Positions 43,953 through 52,261 of a stretch of DNA of 64,000 nucleotides are shown here, in pieces. The position numbers and the translations under genes are program-made. The notes below the pieces were generated by a model. It did not search any database, was not told where the DNA came from, and saw only the letters and a list, made by a program, of their open reading frames with translations. Source of the stretch: Arthrobacter sp. CJ23 (GTDB taxonomy: Bacteria > Actinomycetota > Actinomycetes > Actinomycetales > Micrococcaceae). Positions within the stretch are counted from its first letter, which is position 1, and each line of letters begins with the position of its first letter. The stretch covers positions 1,488,001-1,552,000 of the forward strand of contig NZ_CP102950.1 of NCBI RefSeq assembly GCF_024741795.1, in the 5' to 3' direction.

Positions 43953-45140
43953 TCAGGCGTCGTGTCCCGGCTGGGACTTGGGCACGCGCATGGTGATGAG
44001 GGTGCCTTCGCCGGGCGCGGTGTCGATGACCAGGCCGTGCTCGTCCCCGTAGACCTGGCGCAGCCTCGCGTCCACGTTGCGCAGTCCCACATGGTCGCCG
44101 TCGGTGTGCCCGGCGAGGACCGAGCGGAGGTGTTCCGGGTCCATGCCCACGCCGTCGTCCTCGATGGTGACCTCGGCGAACGCGCCGGAATCGTTGGCGC
44201 AGATGGTGATGTGCCCGGGGCCTTCCTTGGCTTCAAGGCCGTGGCGCACTGCGTTCTCCACCAGCGGCTGCAGGCTGAGGAACGGAATGACCGTGCTGAG
44301 CACCTCGGGGGCGATCCGGAGGCTGACCTGCACTCGCTCGCCGAAGCGGGCCCGCTCGAGCAGCAGGTACCGGTCGATGCAGCGCAGTTCCTCGGCCAGG
44401 GTGGTGAAGTCGCCGTGCCTGCGGAAGGAGTAGCGCGTGAAATCGGCGAACTCCACCACGAGCTCCCGGGCGCGGGCGGGGTCGGTGTTGATGAACGAAG
44501 CGATGGCGTTGAGGGAGTTGTAGATGAAGTGCGGGCTGATCTGGGCGCGCAGGGCCCGCACCTCGGCCTCCATCAGCAGGGTCCGGGAGGAGTCGAGTTC
44601 GGCCAGTTCAAGCTGCGCGGCGATCCAGTCGGCCACCTCGCCGGTGGCCCGGACGAGTCCCGCCCCGGCGTTGGGTGCGAAGGCGGCCACCGCGCCCACC
44701 ACCCGCGAACCGGCCCGGATGGGCGCGATCACCGTGCTGTAGGCCGTCTCCCCGTGGGCCGGCACCCTCGCCGCAGGGATCACCGCCGTCCGTCCGGTGG
44801 CAAGGACCTCGGCGGCGAGCCGCATGAGGGAAGGCCGCAGCTCTTCGGCCGCGCCGTCCCACGCCAACACGGACCCGGTGTCCGTGATGGCCAGCGCCTC
44901 GCAGCCCAGCAGGGCCCGCAGCTGCTTGCTTGCCTTCGCGGCGCCGGCGGGCTGCAGCCCGCCGCGGAGGTGCTGCCCCGCGCGTGAGGCGGCGTGCAGG
45001 GTGTTGTAGGTGGCCCGCTCGGCATCCGTGCCCAGCTCCCGGAAGGACCGCATCACCTTGAGCCCCACCCCGACGACGACGGCGACGGCCAGGACGATCA
45101 CGGCGATGGCCGCGGCGGTGAAAAGCGGGGAATCGGGCAT
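43953..45140 (-). CDS. LytS-type sensor histidine kinase
   Basis: 395 residues from ATG 45140. One membrane helix (8-30), then a GAF-like domain (about 55-180), then the His_kinase domain with the phospho-acceptor His204 in ISPHFIYNSLNAIA and the ATPase module LQPLVENAVRHGLEAKEGPGHI / DDGVGMDPEHLR / GLRNVDARLRQVYG. The multi-helix 5TM-LytS sensor is missing, so the signal is probably read by the GAF-like domain or the membrane helix. It heads the operon that includes symporter copy 1 and is divergent from symporter module 2. Confidence 0.9.
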   Translation of the reverse strand: MPDSPLFTAAAIAVIVLAVAVVVGVGLKVMRSFRELGTDAERATYNTLHAASRAGQHLRGGLQPAGAAKASKQLRALLGCEALAITDTGSVLAWDGAAEELRPSLMRLAAEVLATGRTAVIPAARVPAHGETAYSTVIAPIRAGSRVVGAVAAFAPNAGAGLVRATGEVADWIAAQLELAELDSSRTLLMEAEVRALRAQISPHFIYNSLNAIASFINTDPARARELVVEFADFTRYSFRRHGDFTTLAEELRCIDRYLLLERARFGERVQVSLRIAPEVLSTVIPFLSLQPLVENAVRHGLEAKEGPGHITICANDSGAFAEVTIEDDGVGMDPEHLRSVLAGHTDGDHVGLRNVDARLRQVYGDEHGLVIDTAPGEGTLITMRVPKSQPGHDA

Positions 45141-45270
45141 AACGCCCAGCGTAGCCAATGTGCCGGGGCGTCGCAGACGTGCCCCGGAGAATGCCGTTGG
45201 GCGCAGCATCGTGACCGCTGGGCGACCCGGACCTGCGGGGCTCTGGAAGGCAGCCCGCACCGCGTCCGAT

Positions 45271-45286
45271 AGTGATTGCAGTCACA
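45271..45286. promoter_or_regulatory. CRP/GlxR-like site AGTGATTGCAGTCACA
   Basis: It matches the consensus TGTGA-N6-TCACA in nine of ten fixed positions (first T is A). It lies 50 bp before the small membrane gene at 45336 in the promoter region shared with the sensor kinase. GlxR in related actinobacteria regulates acetate metabolism; direct control is inferred. Confidence 0.65.
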
Positions 45287-45335
45287 TTGGCGGAGTGCGT
45301 GGAGCCGATGTGGACACTCACACTCAGGAGGAACC

Positions 45336-45716
45336 ATGGGTAATGGAGCCCAAAACCAGGACGAGACGGCGTCCGTGGACTTCCAGCAAGTCCAGCAGAC
45401 GGAGCGCTTCAGGGCGCTCCGAACCCGTCACCGCAGCTTTGTCTTCCCCATGGCAGTGGCCTTCCTGCTGTGGTACTTCGCCTACGTCCTGCTGGCCGAC
45501 TACGCGGTGGGATTCATGTCCATCAAGGTCTGGGGCAACATCAACGTCGGGCTGATCCTGGGCCTGCTCCAGTTCGCCACCACCTTCGGCATCACGGCCT
45601 GGTACGTCAGCTACTCCAACCGGAAGCTGGACCCGATCGCCGCCGAGATCCGTAACGAGATCGAAGGCCACGAGTTCGACAAGGAAGGCAACGCAGTCAT
45701 GGGGGCGGCAAAGTGA
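45336..45716 (+). CDS. DUF485 family small membrane protein, copy 2
   Basis: 126 residues with two membrane helices (about 37-60 and 70-92). FRALRTRHRSFVFPMAVAFLLWYFAYVLLADYAVGFM and GLLQFATTFGITAWYVSYSNRKLDPIAAEIR fit DUF485 clearly, which typically accompanies ActP-like acetate permeases. CAGGAGGAACC precedes the ATG. Its GTGA overlap with the next gene couples them. It is better conserved as DUF485 than copy 1. Confidence 0.87.
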   Translation: MGNGAQNQDETASVDFQQVQQTERFRALRTRHRSFVFPMAVAFLLWYFAYVLLADYAVGFMSIKVWGNINVGLILGLLQFATTFGITAWYVSYSNRKLDPIAAEIRNEIEGHEFDKEGNAVMGAAK

Positions 45717-47329
45717 ACGGAATGGTCCCCGCGGTCAATGTGGGTGCGCTCAAAGACACCACGCTCCTGAACATGGGCATCTTCGCCCTGTTCGTCCTGG
45801 TCACCATGGTGATCGTGTTCCGGGCCAGCCGGAACAACAAGACGGCCGCGGACTACTACGCCGCCGGCCGCTCCTTCACCGGATCCCAGAACGGCACAGC
45901 CATCGCGGGGGACTACCTCTCGGCGGCGTCCTTCCTCGGCATCACCGGTGCCATCGCCATCAACGGCTATGACGGCTTCCTCTACTCCATCGGCTTCCTG
46001 GTGGCTTGGCTCGTGGCGCTGCTCCTGGTTGCCGAACTGCTGCGCAACACGGGCAAGTTCACCATGGCGGACGTGCTCTCCTTCCGGCTCCGGCAGCGCC
46101 CGGTCCGGATCGCGGCAGCCCTGTCCACCCTGGCCGTCTGCTTCTTCTACCTGCTGGCCCAGATGGCCGGCGCCGGAAGCCTGATCTCGCTCCTGCTGGG
46201 CATCAGCGACTGGGGCGGACAGGCCCTGGTAATCATCGTGGTCGGGGCCCTCATGATCATGTACGTGCTGATCGGCGGCATGAAGGGCACCACCTGGGTG
46301 CAGATCATCAAGGCCATCCTGCTGATCGCCGGCGCAGCCGTGATGACCGCCTGGGTGCTGTCCATCTACGGCTTTAACCTGTCCAATCTGCTCGGCGCGG
46401 CCGCCGACGCGGCCAACAACCCGAACATCCTCAACCCGGGCCTGCAGTACGGCAAGTCCGAAACCTCCAAGCTGGACTTCATGTCCCTGGGCCTGGCCCT
46501 GGTGCTCGGCACGGCCGCCCTGCCGCACGTGCTGATGCGCTTCTACACCGTCCCTACGGCGAAGGAAGCCCGCAAGTCCGTGGTGTGGTCCATCTGGCTG
46601 ATAGGCCTCTTCTACCTCTTCACCCTGGTCCTGGGCTACGGCGCCGCCGCGCTGGTCGGTGCGGACACCATCAAGTCCGCCCCCGGCGGCGTGAACTCGG
46701 CAGCCCCGCTGTTGGCGTTCCACCTGGGCGGGCCGCTGCTCCTGGGCTTCATCTCCGCCGTCGCCTTCGCCACGATCCTGGCCGTCGTGGCCGGCCTGAC
46801 CATCACCGCAGCAGCCTCGTTCGCCCACGACATCTACGCAAACGTCATCTCCAAGGGCAAGGCCGATCCCGATACCGAGGTCAAGGTGGCCCGCCGGACC
46901 GTGGTGGTGATCGGCATCCTGGCGATCCTTGGTGGCATCTTCGCCAATGGCCAGAACGTGGCCTTCCTGGTGGCGCTCGCCTTCGCCGTGGCGGCTTCGG
47001 CCAACCTGCCCACCATCGTCTACTCCCTGTTCTGGCGGAAGTTCACCACGCAGGGCGCCGTCTGGAGCATGTACGGCGGCTTGGCCTCGGCCATCCTGCT
47101 GATCACGCTCTCCCCGGTGGTCTCGGGTGCCAAGACCTCCATGATCCCCGGGGCCAACTTCGCGCTCTTCCCGCTGAGCAACCCCGGCATCGTGTCCATC
47201 CCGCTGGCCTTCTTCCTCGGCTGGCTCGGAACCGTGCTGGACAAGCGGCGCGAGGATCCGGCCAAGCAGGCCGAAATGGAAGTCCGCTCGCTGACCGGAG
47301 TGGGCGCCGAAAAGGCCGTCGAGCACTAA
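45713..47329 (+). CDS. actP: Cation/acetate (monocarboxylate) symporter, copy 2
   Basis: 538 residues from GTG 45713, thirteen or so helices. ADYYAAGRSFTGSQNGTAIAGDYLSAASFLGITGAIAINGYDGFLYSIGFLVAWLVALLLVAELLRNTGKFTMADVLSFRLRQ is split here by the sodium site of SSS transporters; LPHVLMRFYTVPTAKEARKSV is the region typical of ActP/MctC. Uptake of acetate, propionate or pyruvate driven by sodium or protons is expected. The CRP-like site and the LytTR system next door are plausible regulators. The symbol is by family resemblance. Confidence 0.88.
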   Translation: MNGMVPAVNVGALKDTTLLNMGIFALFVLVTMVIVFRASRNNKTAADYYAAGRSFTGSQNGTAIAGDYLSAASFLGITGAIAINGYDGFLYSIGFLVAWLVALLLVAELLRNTGKFTMADVLSFRLRQRPVRIAAALSTLAVCFFYLLAQMAGAGSLISLLLGISDWGGQALVIIVVGALMIMYVLIGGMKGTTWVQIIKAILLIAGAAVMTAWVLSIYGFNLSNLLGAAADAANNPNILNPGLQYGKSETSKLDFMSLGLALVLGTAALPHVLMRFYTVPTAKEARKSVVWSIWLIGLFYLFTLVLGYGAAALVGADTIKSAPGGVNSAAPLLAFHLGGPLLLGFISAVAFATILAVVAGLTITAAASFAHDIYANVISKGKADPDTEVKVARRTVVVIGILAILGGIFANGQNVAFLVALAFAVAASANLPTIVYSLFWRKFTTQGAVWSMYGGLASAILLITLSPVVSGAKTSMIPGANFALFPLSNPGIVSIPLAFFLGWLGTVLDKRREDPAKQAEMEVRSLTGVGAEKAVEH

Positions 47330-47352
47330 GCCGCCAGCCTCAAATCAGCAAC

Positions 47353-47388
47353 GAGGGGCTTATCCGCGAACACGCGGGTGAGCCCCTC
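47353..47388. terminator. Hairpin between convergent actP and PHP genes
   Basis: GAGGGGCT (47353-47360) pairs with AGCCCCTC (47381-47388) and CCGCG with CGCGG inside. There is no T run; it lies between two stop codons, so a bidirectional transcript end is likely. Confidence 0.6.
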
Positions 47389-47402
47389 CTGCGCGTATCG
47401 AG

Positions 47403-48422
47403 CTATTTCTTCAGACTGAGCCACTCCTTCAGCTGCTCCAGCGGCCAGGTTGTGACGATCCGTGCCTCCGGCACCCCGACGGCTTCGGCGCGCTCGGCAC
47501 CGTACTGGAGGAAATCGAGTTGACCGGGAGCATGGGCGTCGCTGTCGATGCTGAACAGGCAGCCGGCGTCGAGGGCCATTCGCATGAGCTTGTCCGGCGG
47601 GTCCTGGCGTTCCGGCCGTGAATTGATTTCGACGGCGACCCCCCACTCGGCGCATTCAGCGAAGACTTTGGCGGCATCGAACTCGGACTCGGGCCGGGTT
47701 CCGCGCGACCCTTGGACGAGACGGCCGGTGCAGTGCCCCAGGACGTTGGTGTGAGGATTCCGGACACCGGCCAGCATCCTCTTGGTCATGGTCTTCTTGT
47801 CCGACCGTAGTTTCGAGTGCACGCTGGCCACCACAACTTCCAAGCGGTCCAGCATCTCCGGCAACTGGTCCAGCGTTCCGTCCTCAAGGATGTCCACTTC
47901 GATGCCCTTGAGCAGGCGGAATTCGTCGTGGTCCGCGTTGATCCCGTCCACTACCGCGAGTTGCTGGTCGAGCCGCTCGGCGCTGAGGCCGTTGGCTATC
48001 TGGAGGTTGGGGGAGTGGTCCGTGAGGGCGAGGTATTCCCGGCCGAGGGTCCGGGCCGCTGCAACCATGGTTTCGATTGGCGAGCCGCCGTCAGACCAGT
48101 TGCTGTGGCTGTGGAGGTCTCCGCGGAGGGCCGAGCTGAGAGTGTGACCACCGGAGGCCAGGGACTCGGTGCCCCGTTCTCGAAGGGTTTCAAGATATTC
48201 CGGAACCCGGTCTTCCAGGGCCTGCGTGATGACCTCCGCACTGCGGCTGCCTACGCCTTTCAGGCTGGTGAGCCGTCCGTTGCGGATCAGCCGCACCAGC
48301 TCGTCGGGCGGCAGCTGCCGGACGACGTCGGCCGCTTTCCGGAAGGCCTGGACCTTGAAAGACTCGGCACGGCCGCGTTCCAGCCAGAAGGATATTTCTT
48401 CGAGCGCCTCAACGGGATCCAT
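47403..48422 (-). CDS. PHP-domain phosphoesterase with N-terminal helix-hairpin-helix (PolX C-terminal-like)
   Basis: 339 residues. Residues 1-75 form an 8-kDa/HhH DNA-binding-like domain (AFRKAADVVRQLPPDELVRLIRNGRLTSLKGVGSRSAEVI). The PHP domain starts at RGDLHSHSNWSDGG with metal ligands His104 and His106, then LALTDHSPN, LLKGIEVDIL, VVASVHS, VLGHCTGR, VEINSRPERQDPP and SDAHAPG. This equals the ends of PolX DNA polymerases without the polymerase core. A nuclease or phosphoesterase in DNA repair is likely. It stands alone. Confidence 0.85.
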   Translation of the reverse strand: MDPVEALEEISFWLERGRAESFKVQAFRKAADVVRQLPPDELVRLIRNGRLTSLKGVGSRSAEVITQALEDRVPEYLETLRERGTESLASGGHTLSSALRGDLHSHSNWSDGGSPIETMVAAARTLGREYLALTDHSPNLQIANGLSAERLDQQLAVVDGINADHDEFRLLKGIEVDILEDGTLDQLPEMLDRLEVVVASVHSKLRSDKKTMTKRMLAGVRNPHTNVLGHCTGRLVQGSRGTRPESEFDAAKVFAECAEWGVAVEINSRPERQDPPDKLMRMALDAGCLFSIDSDAHAPGQLDFLQYGAERAEAVGVPEARIVTTWPLEQLKEWLSLKK

Positions 48423-48524
48423 GGCTCCATGATCCCCGAACCGGGCTCGCCATCAACAGCCCCAACGCGTGTGGCGCACCATCGACCCTGGGCAGAATCG
48501 ATGGTGCGCCCGTTCCGGTTTTCG

Positions 48525-49121
48525 TTAGTGCCGGTGTCCGGGACTTCCGTCCGGACTATGCCCTGCCGGCGGTGTTTGACTGTGTTCCCCGTGCGGTACA
48601 GCGTGCTGGCCCGCCATTGAGGCGGCCAAGCCGGGTGTCGCCACTGCAGCGACAACGACGGCGGCTCCGAACGCGGCGGCCAGAAGCCGCCCGGTCCTTG
48701 GCTGGGCGTGGGCGCCGCCGTCGTTGCTCGTGTGTTGCCTGCGCAACCAGCCTGCTCCGGCGAGAGCCATCAGTGTCAGGCCAAGTGCGGCGAGGTGGCT
48801 CACATCGAGCGAGCGTGGGCTATTCGCCATGCCCCAGGCGAGGGCTCCCACATGCGCGGCAGCAGCGGTGGCCGACGCCGGGAAAAGGTACCGGGGGTAG
48901 ACCACGGAGTTGCGGTGCAGCCCCTGCAGGGACCAGGCGAGAAGCGCCAGGCCTGCTGCGAGGGCTGCGCCCCCGGCAACCATGATGCCGGGTGTCGCGG
49001 AGCCAGCTCCGGTGAGGTATCCGGCAGAGATGGACAGATCGACCATCCCGGCCGCCATGGCCGCGAAACATGCGAACATCAGGGCGGCCGCCTTGAGGGT
49101 GGGGCGATCGTTGCTGGCCAT
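48525..49121 (-). CDS. Unrecognised multipass membrane protein with His-rich tail
   Basis: 198 residues from ATG 49121 (GGGAGGAAGG upstream). Five hydrophobic helices between about 10 and 170 (LMFACFAAMAAGMVDLS, MVAGGAALAAGLALLAWSL, ATAAAAHVGALAWG, LAALGLTLMALAGAGWL, LAAAFGAAVVVAAVATPGLA) are followed by a tail GQHAVPHGEHSQTPPAGHSP ending in GHRH. The histidines suggest metal binding, as in copper-related membrane proteins, but no such motif is decisive. A companion of the DUF4383 gene on the same strand. Confidence 0.7.
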   Translation of the reverse strand: MASNDRPTLKAAALMFACFAAMAAGMVDLSISAGYLTGAGSATPGIMVAGGAALAAGLALLAWSLQGLHRNSVVYPRYLFPASATAAAAHVGALAWGMANSPRSLDVSHLAALGLTLMALAGAGWLRRQHTSNDGGAHAQPRTGRLLAAAFGAAVVVAAVATPGLAASMAGQHAVPHGEHSQTPPAGHSPDGSPGHRH

Positions 49122-49167
49122 CGTGGTTGCCTTCCTCCCGACTGCAGCTCGCATGAATCCGGGCGCC

Positions 49168-49575
49168 TCAGGCATGTGCGGTGCGGACCGGAACCTTGTC
49201 CTGGGAAAGCCCGACGCCGAGCAACACCACGGCGCTGGCAAGGTGCAACACGTTGTCTGCCCCGTTCAGCGCGATGATGTTCAGCGGGGAGCCCACCAGG
49301 AACAGGCCCAGGATCCCGACCAGCAGATACACGCCGCCGACGGTCGAGTTGATCGTCTTGGACAACGTGGTGCTGTTCATGCCCGCGTACAGCAGGGCCG
49401 CTCCGATGAGGAGATGGATGACGTTGTGGAGCGGATTGACGGCAAAGATGATCAGGTTCGCTCCCTCGGTGGCGAAGAAGCCGATTCCCGCGGTGACGAA
49501 GAAGCCGAGAACGCCGACGAGCAGGTACACGGCTCCGAAAACGGTGGCGATCAGGCGGTTGGGCGATGTGCGCAT
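49168..49575 (-). CDS. DUF4383 membrane protein
   Basis: 135 residues from ATG 49575 with GGAAGG upstream. Four helices form two similar halves: the first contains VYLLVGVLGFFVTAG..NLIIFAVNPLHNVIHLLIGAALLYAG and the second VYLLVGILGLFLVG..LNIIALNGADNVLHLASAVVLLGVG, so the protein is an internal duplication. DUF4383 is common in actinobacteria and of unknown function. It lies 46 bp upstream of the His-tailed membrane gene and is probably cotranscribed with it. Confidence 0.85.
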   Translation of the reverse strand: MRTSPNRLIATVFGAVYLLVGVLGFFVTAGIGFFATEGANLIIFAVNPLHNVIHLLIGAALLYAGMNSTTLSKTINSTVGGVYLLVGILGLFLVGSPLNIIALNGADNVLHLASAVVLLGVGLSQDKVPVRTAHA

Positions 49576-49620
49576 GGTCCGAACCTTCCGGTGGGGCCGG
49601 GGCAACCCGGCCGGTCCTTG

Positions 49621-49638
49621 GAGCCCCGGGCGGGGCTC
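49621..49638 (-). terminator. GC-rich hairpin downstream of the DUF4878-like gene
   Basis: GAGCCCC (49621-49627) and GGGGCTC (49632-49638) enclose four bases. It lies between the minus-strand gene ending at 49718 and DUF4383. Without a T run it is only a probable transcript end. Confidence 0.4.
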
Positions 49639-49717
49639 TCACCCAGTGATTCGGACCATGTGCCGGCTTGGATGGGTGTGATTCCCGGCCGCTTTCACAG
49701 CAGCCCGGTGGCGGGGT

Positions 49718-50263
49718 TCAGGGGCGCAGCCGGATGCTGCTCATCTTGAGCTCGTCAGTGCCTTCGAACACGTACCTGAGTTCGATGCTCTTGCCGGAGC
49801 ACTGAAGTGTTCCCGCGATGTCGGCGGAGTTGCTGCCGTTCTCCGACTTCACGTTCACGGAGCTGTAGTTCGGTTTGCAGGAGGCATCCAGTTCCAGGCC
49901 TTGGATGCCTTCCTTGAAGGATTCCTTGTCGATCTCGGCCTGCAGTGCGGGATGAATGTAGTTGTCGTAGGCCTCGTCGGTCTGGCCCTTCACCACCAGT
50001 GTGGTGAACTCGTCCGCCAGCGAGCGCGCCCTGTTGGTGGCACCGCCCACCACATTGACCAGGACGAGGACGCCGATGACCACCAGGACCAGCACGCCGC
50101 CCACGATGCCCAGCACAATCCACAGGCCCTTCCTGCTCTTGGCCGGGGGCTGCCACTGCGGCTGCCACTGCGGCGGCTGCGCTTGCTGCGGTCCGCCGTA
50201 TCCGGGCGGCGGGAACGGTGGGGGATTCTGGCCTGGCTGGTGGGGTTCCTGCGGGTTGCTCAC
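49718..50263 (-). CDS. Membrane-anchored protein with extracellular DUF4878-like domain
   Basis: 181 residues from GTG 50263 (GGAAAGGG upstream). A Pro/Gln-rich cytoplasmic N-terminus (about 1-42) and a basic SRKG precede one helix (about 46-70). The outer domain starts NRARSLADEFTTLVVKGQTDEAYDNYIHPALQAEIDKESFKEGIQGL, which resembles DUF4878/lumazine-binding-like domains, and has two cysteines (CKPN and CSGK) that may form a disulfide. The function is unknown. Confidence 0.7.
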   Translation of the reverse strand: MSNPQEPHQPGQNPPPFPPPGYGGPQQAQPPQWQPQWQPPAKSRKGLWIVLGIVGGVLVLVVIGVLVLVNVVGGATNRARSLADEFTTLVVKGQTDEAYDNYIHPALQAEIDKESFKEGIQGLELDASCKPNYSSVNVKSENGSNSADIAGTLQCSGKSIELRYVFEGTDELKMSSIRLRP

Positions 50264-50386
50264 GATCGTGCCCTTTCCCGGCGGCCTGCACCGGCACCGC
50301 CATGTCGCCGGGAACCGCTGGCCGGCCCCCAATCCATCCACCTGCATCCAACCGCACTTGCGTACTCCGGGGCAATAGCCAGCGGC

Positions 50387-50431
50387 GCCGCCGTCGTGCC
50401 GGCTTCACCGGCCGCCGTCGTGCCGGCTTCA
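50387..50431. repeat. 24-bp tandem duplication at the 3' end of the Lrp gene
   Basis: The 21-nt sequence at 50411-50431 is repeated at 50387-50407, a 24-bp period. Read on the minus strand, the first copy holds the TGA stop of the regulator and the second follows it in frame with another TGA. Confidence 0.8.
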
Positions 50432-50902
50432 TCCCCCCGCGGAACGCAGGCCCAGCAGCGGCTGGACGCGGTAGGGGATCATTTCGCGCATGGCCAGGGC
50501 GGTGTCGGTCCGCTCCACGCCGTCGCAGGCAAGGATCTTGCCGTTGATGCGGTATAGGTCCTCGGCGTCCAGGGCCACAACCCGCAGCAGCAGATCGGCT
50601 GAGCCTGTCAGGCCGAAGCCCTCGAGGATCTCCGGGATGGCTCCCAGGTCCTGGGCCAGCGACGCGAGCTTCTGCTGCTGGACGTGCACCGAGATGAAGG
50701 CCGTGAGCGGATAGCCCAGGGCCACCGGATTGATGCGCCGTTCAAAGGACAGGAAGGCATGCTTCTTTTCGAGCTGCGCCATGCGGGCCTGCACCGTGTT
50801 CCGGGACAGCCCCAGCCTCTGGGCCAGAGCCACAACGGTGCCGCGCGGATCCTTCGCCATGGCCGAAAGCAGGCGTTTGTCAGTGACATCCAAGGGTTGC
50901 AT
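50429..50902 (-). CDS. Lrp/AsnC-family regulator (BkdR-like)
   Basis: 157 residues from ATG 50902. The N-terminal HTH is DVTDKRLLSAMAKDPRGTVVALAQRLGLSRNTVQARMAQLEKK (5-47), and the RAM ligand-binding domain follows (FISVHVQQQKLASLAQDLGAIPEILEGFGLTGSADLLLRVVALDAEDLYRI). It is divergent from bkdA with a 192-bp gap that contains interleaved inverted repeats. It is probably the local regulator of branched-chain 2-oxoacid dehydrogenase genes and responds to amino or keto acids. Confidence 0.88.
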   Translation of the reverse strand: MQPLDVTDKRLLSAMAKDPRGTVVALAQRLGLSRNTVQARMAQLEKKHAFLSFERRINPVALGYPLTAFISVHVQQQKLASLAQDLGAIPEILEGFGLTGSADLLLRVVALDAEDLYRINGKILACDGVERTDTALAMREMIPYRVQPLLGLRSAGG

Positions 50903-50939
50903 AATGCGCAAGATTAGCACGGCGGGGCGAACCCAAACA

Positions 50940-50990
50940 GGGCACAATGCTCAACTTCTGCGCAGGTGGTTGTGCCCATTGAGCGTTGTG
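50940..50990. promoter_or_regulatory. Interleaved inverted repeats, candidate Lrp-type operator of bkdABC
   Basis: CACAATGCTCAA (50943-50954) pairs with TTGAGCGTTGTG (50979-50990) in 11 of 12 positions; GGGCACAA (50940-50947) pairs exactly with TTGTGCCC (50970-50977). Arms are spaced 36 and 30 bp apart start to start, roughly three helical turns, as expected for multimeric Lrp proteins. TAGGGT at 50993-50998 may be the bkdA -10. Confidence 0.6.
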
Positions 50991-51094
50991 AGTAGGGTCA
51001 CAATTATCCCGGGCGAGGGCGCCCGGGGCTGGTTTGCGCGGGTCCACAAGGCCTGCAGGATCGGCGAAAAACGACGCGGAAGGTATGGATACCT

Positions 51095-52261
51095 GTGTTG
51101 ACGGACGAGGTGGGCAAGGGCGCCACAAGCGCCTCACGCCCTGTACACAGTGCAGAGAATCCCCTGCGGTCGGGCGGCAGCCTGATCCAGTTGATTACCC
51201 CCAAGGGTGAACGCATCAGCCATCCCGAATTCGACGTCTGGGTCAAGGACGTCAGCGACGAGCAGCTGGGCTCGCTGTACGAGGACATGACTGTCATCCG
51301 GCGCATCGACGCCGAGGCAACCGCACTCCAGCGCCAAGGCGAACTGGCCCTCTGGCCGCCGCTGCTGGGGCAGGAAGCATCCCAGATAGGTTCCAGCCGG
51401 GCCCTGCGCGAGGACGACTTCGTGTTTCCCAGCTACCGCGAGAGCGGCGTGGCCTACGTCCGCGGAGCGGAACTTGCCGAGATTGCCAGGGTGTGGCGCG
51501 GTAATGCCTCCTACGGCTGGGACCCCCAGCGCATCAACCTGGCCACCCCGCAGATCATCATTGGTTCCCAGAGCCTGCACGCCACCGGTTATGCGATGGG
51601 CATCCAGCACGACGGTGCGGACTCGGCAGTAATGGCCTACTTCGGCGACGGCGCCACGAGCGAAGGCGACGTCAGTGAGGCCATGGTGTTCGCCGCCAGC
51701 TTCCAGGCGCCCGTGGTCTTCTTCTGCCAAAACAACCACTGGGCCATTTCCGAGCCGGTGCGCCTGCAGTCCCACGTCCAGATCGCCGACCGCCCCAACG
51801 GCTTCGGCATTCCCAGCATGCGGGTGGACGGCAATGACGTGCTCGCGGTGCTGGCGGCCACCCGGGTGGCATTGGACCGTGCCCGCAAGGGCGGCGGACC
51901 CACGTTCATCGAAGCCGTCACCTACCGCATGGGCCCGCACACCACCGCGGATGACCCCACCCGCTACCGCGACCCCAACGAGCTCGAGGACTGGGCCGCC
52001 AAGGACCCCATCGCCCGGCTGAAGGCCCTCCTCGATTCCAAGGGCCTGCTGGACGAGGCCCTGGAAGCAACGGTGCGGGCCAAGGCCGACGCCGTCGCCG
52101 CCGAGTTCCGCGCCAGCTGCATCGACATGCCGGATCCCGCACCCTTGGACGTCTTCAACCACGTGTACAGCACGCCCAACTCCTGGATCGAACGCCAGAA
52201 GGACCACTACTCCCGCTATCTGGAAAGCTTCGCCGGATCTTCCGAGGAAGGTGCACTCTGA
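51095..52261 (+). CDS. bkdA: Branched-chain 2-oxoacid dehydrogenase E1 alpha subunit
   Basis: 388 residues from GTG 51095 with GGAAGG upstream; TTG 51098 is an alternative. The TPP-binding stretch AYFGDGATSEGDVSEAMVFAASFQAPVVFFCQNNHWAIS has the GDG..NN motif, and YRMGPHTTADDPTRYRD is the phosphorylation-loop-like region with His residues at the active site. With E1beta it decarboxylates the 2-oxoacids of leucine, isoleucine and valine. It is the first of three tightly linked genes and matches Mtb Rv2497c by synteny. Confidence 0.93.
   Translation: MLTDEVGKGATSASRPVHSAENPLRSGGSLIQLITPKGERISHPEFDVWVKDVSDEQLGSLYEDMTVIRRIDAEATALQRQGELALWPPLLGQEASQIGSSRALREDDFVFPSYRESGVAYVRGAELAEIARVWRGNASYGWDPQRINLATPQIIIGSQSLHATGYAMGIQHDGADSAVMAYFGDGATSEGDVSEAMVFAASFQAPVVFFCQNNHWAISEPVRLQSHVQIADRPNGFGIPSMRVDGNDVLAVLAATRVALDRARKGGGPTFIEAVTYRMGPHTTADDPTRYRDPNELEDWAAKDPIARLKALLDSKGLLDEALEATVRAKADAVAAEFRASCIDMPDPAPLDVFNHVYSTPNSWIERQKDHYSRYLESFAGSSEEGAL

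Noticed and set aside
45150..45260. LytTR direct repeats upstream of the actP module (GTGCC/GGGCG-like words)
   Set aside because: Similar GC-rich words occur all over this genome; no convincing pair with proper spacing.
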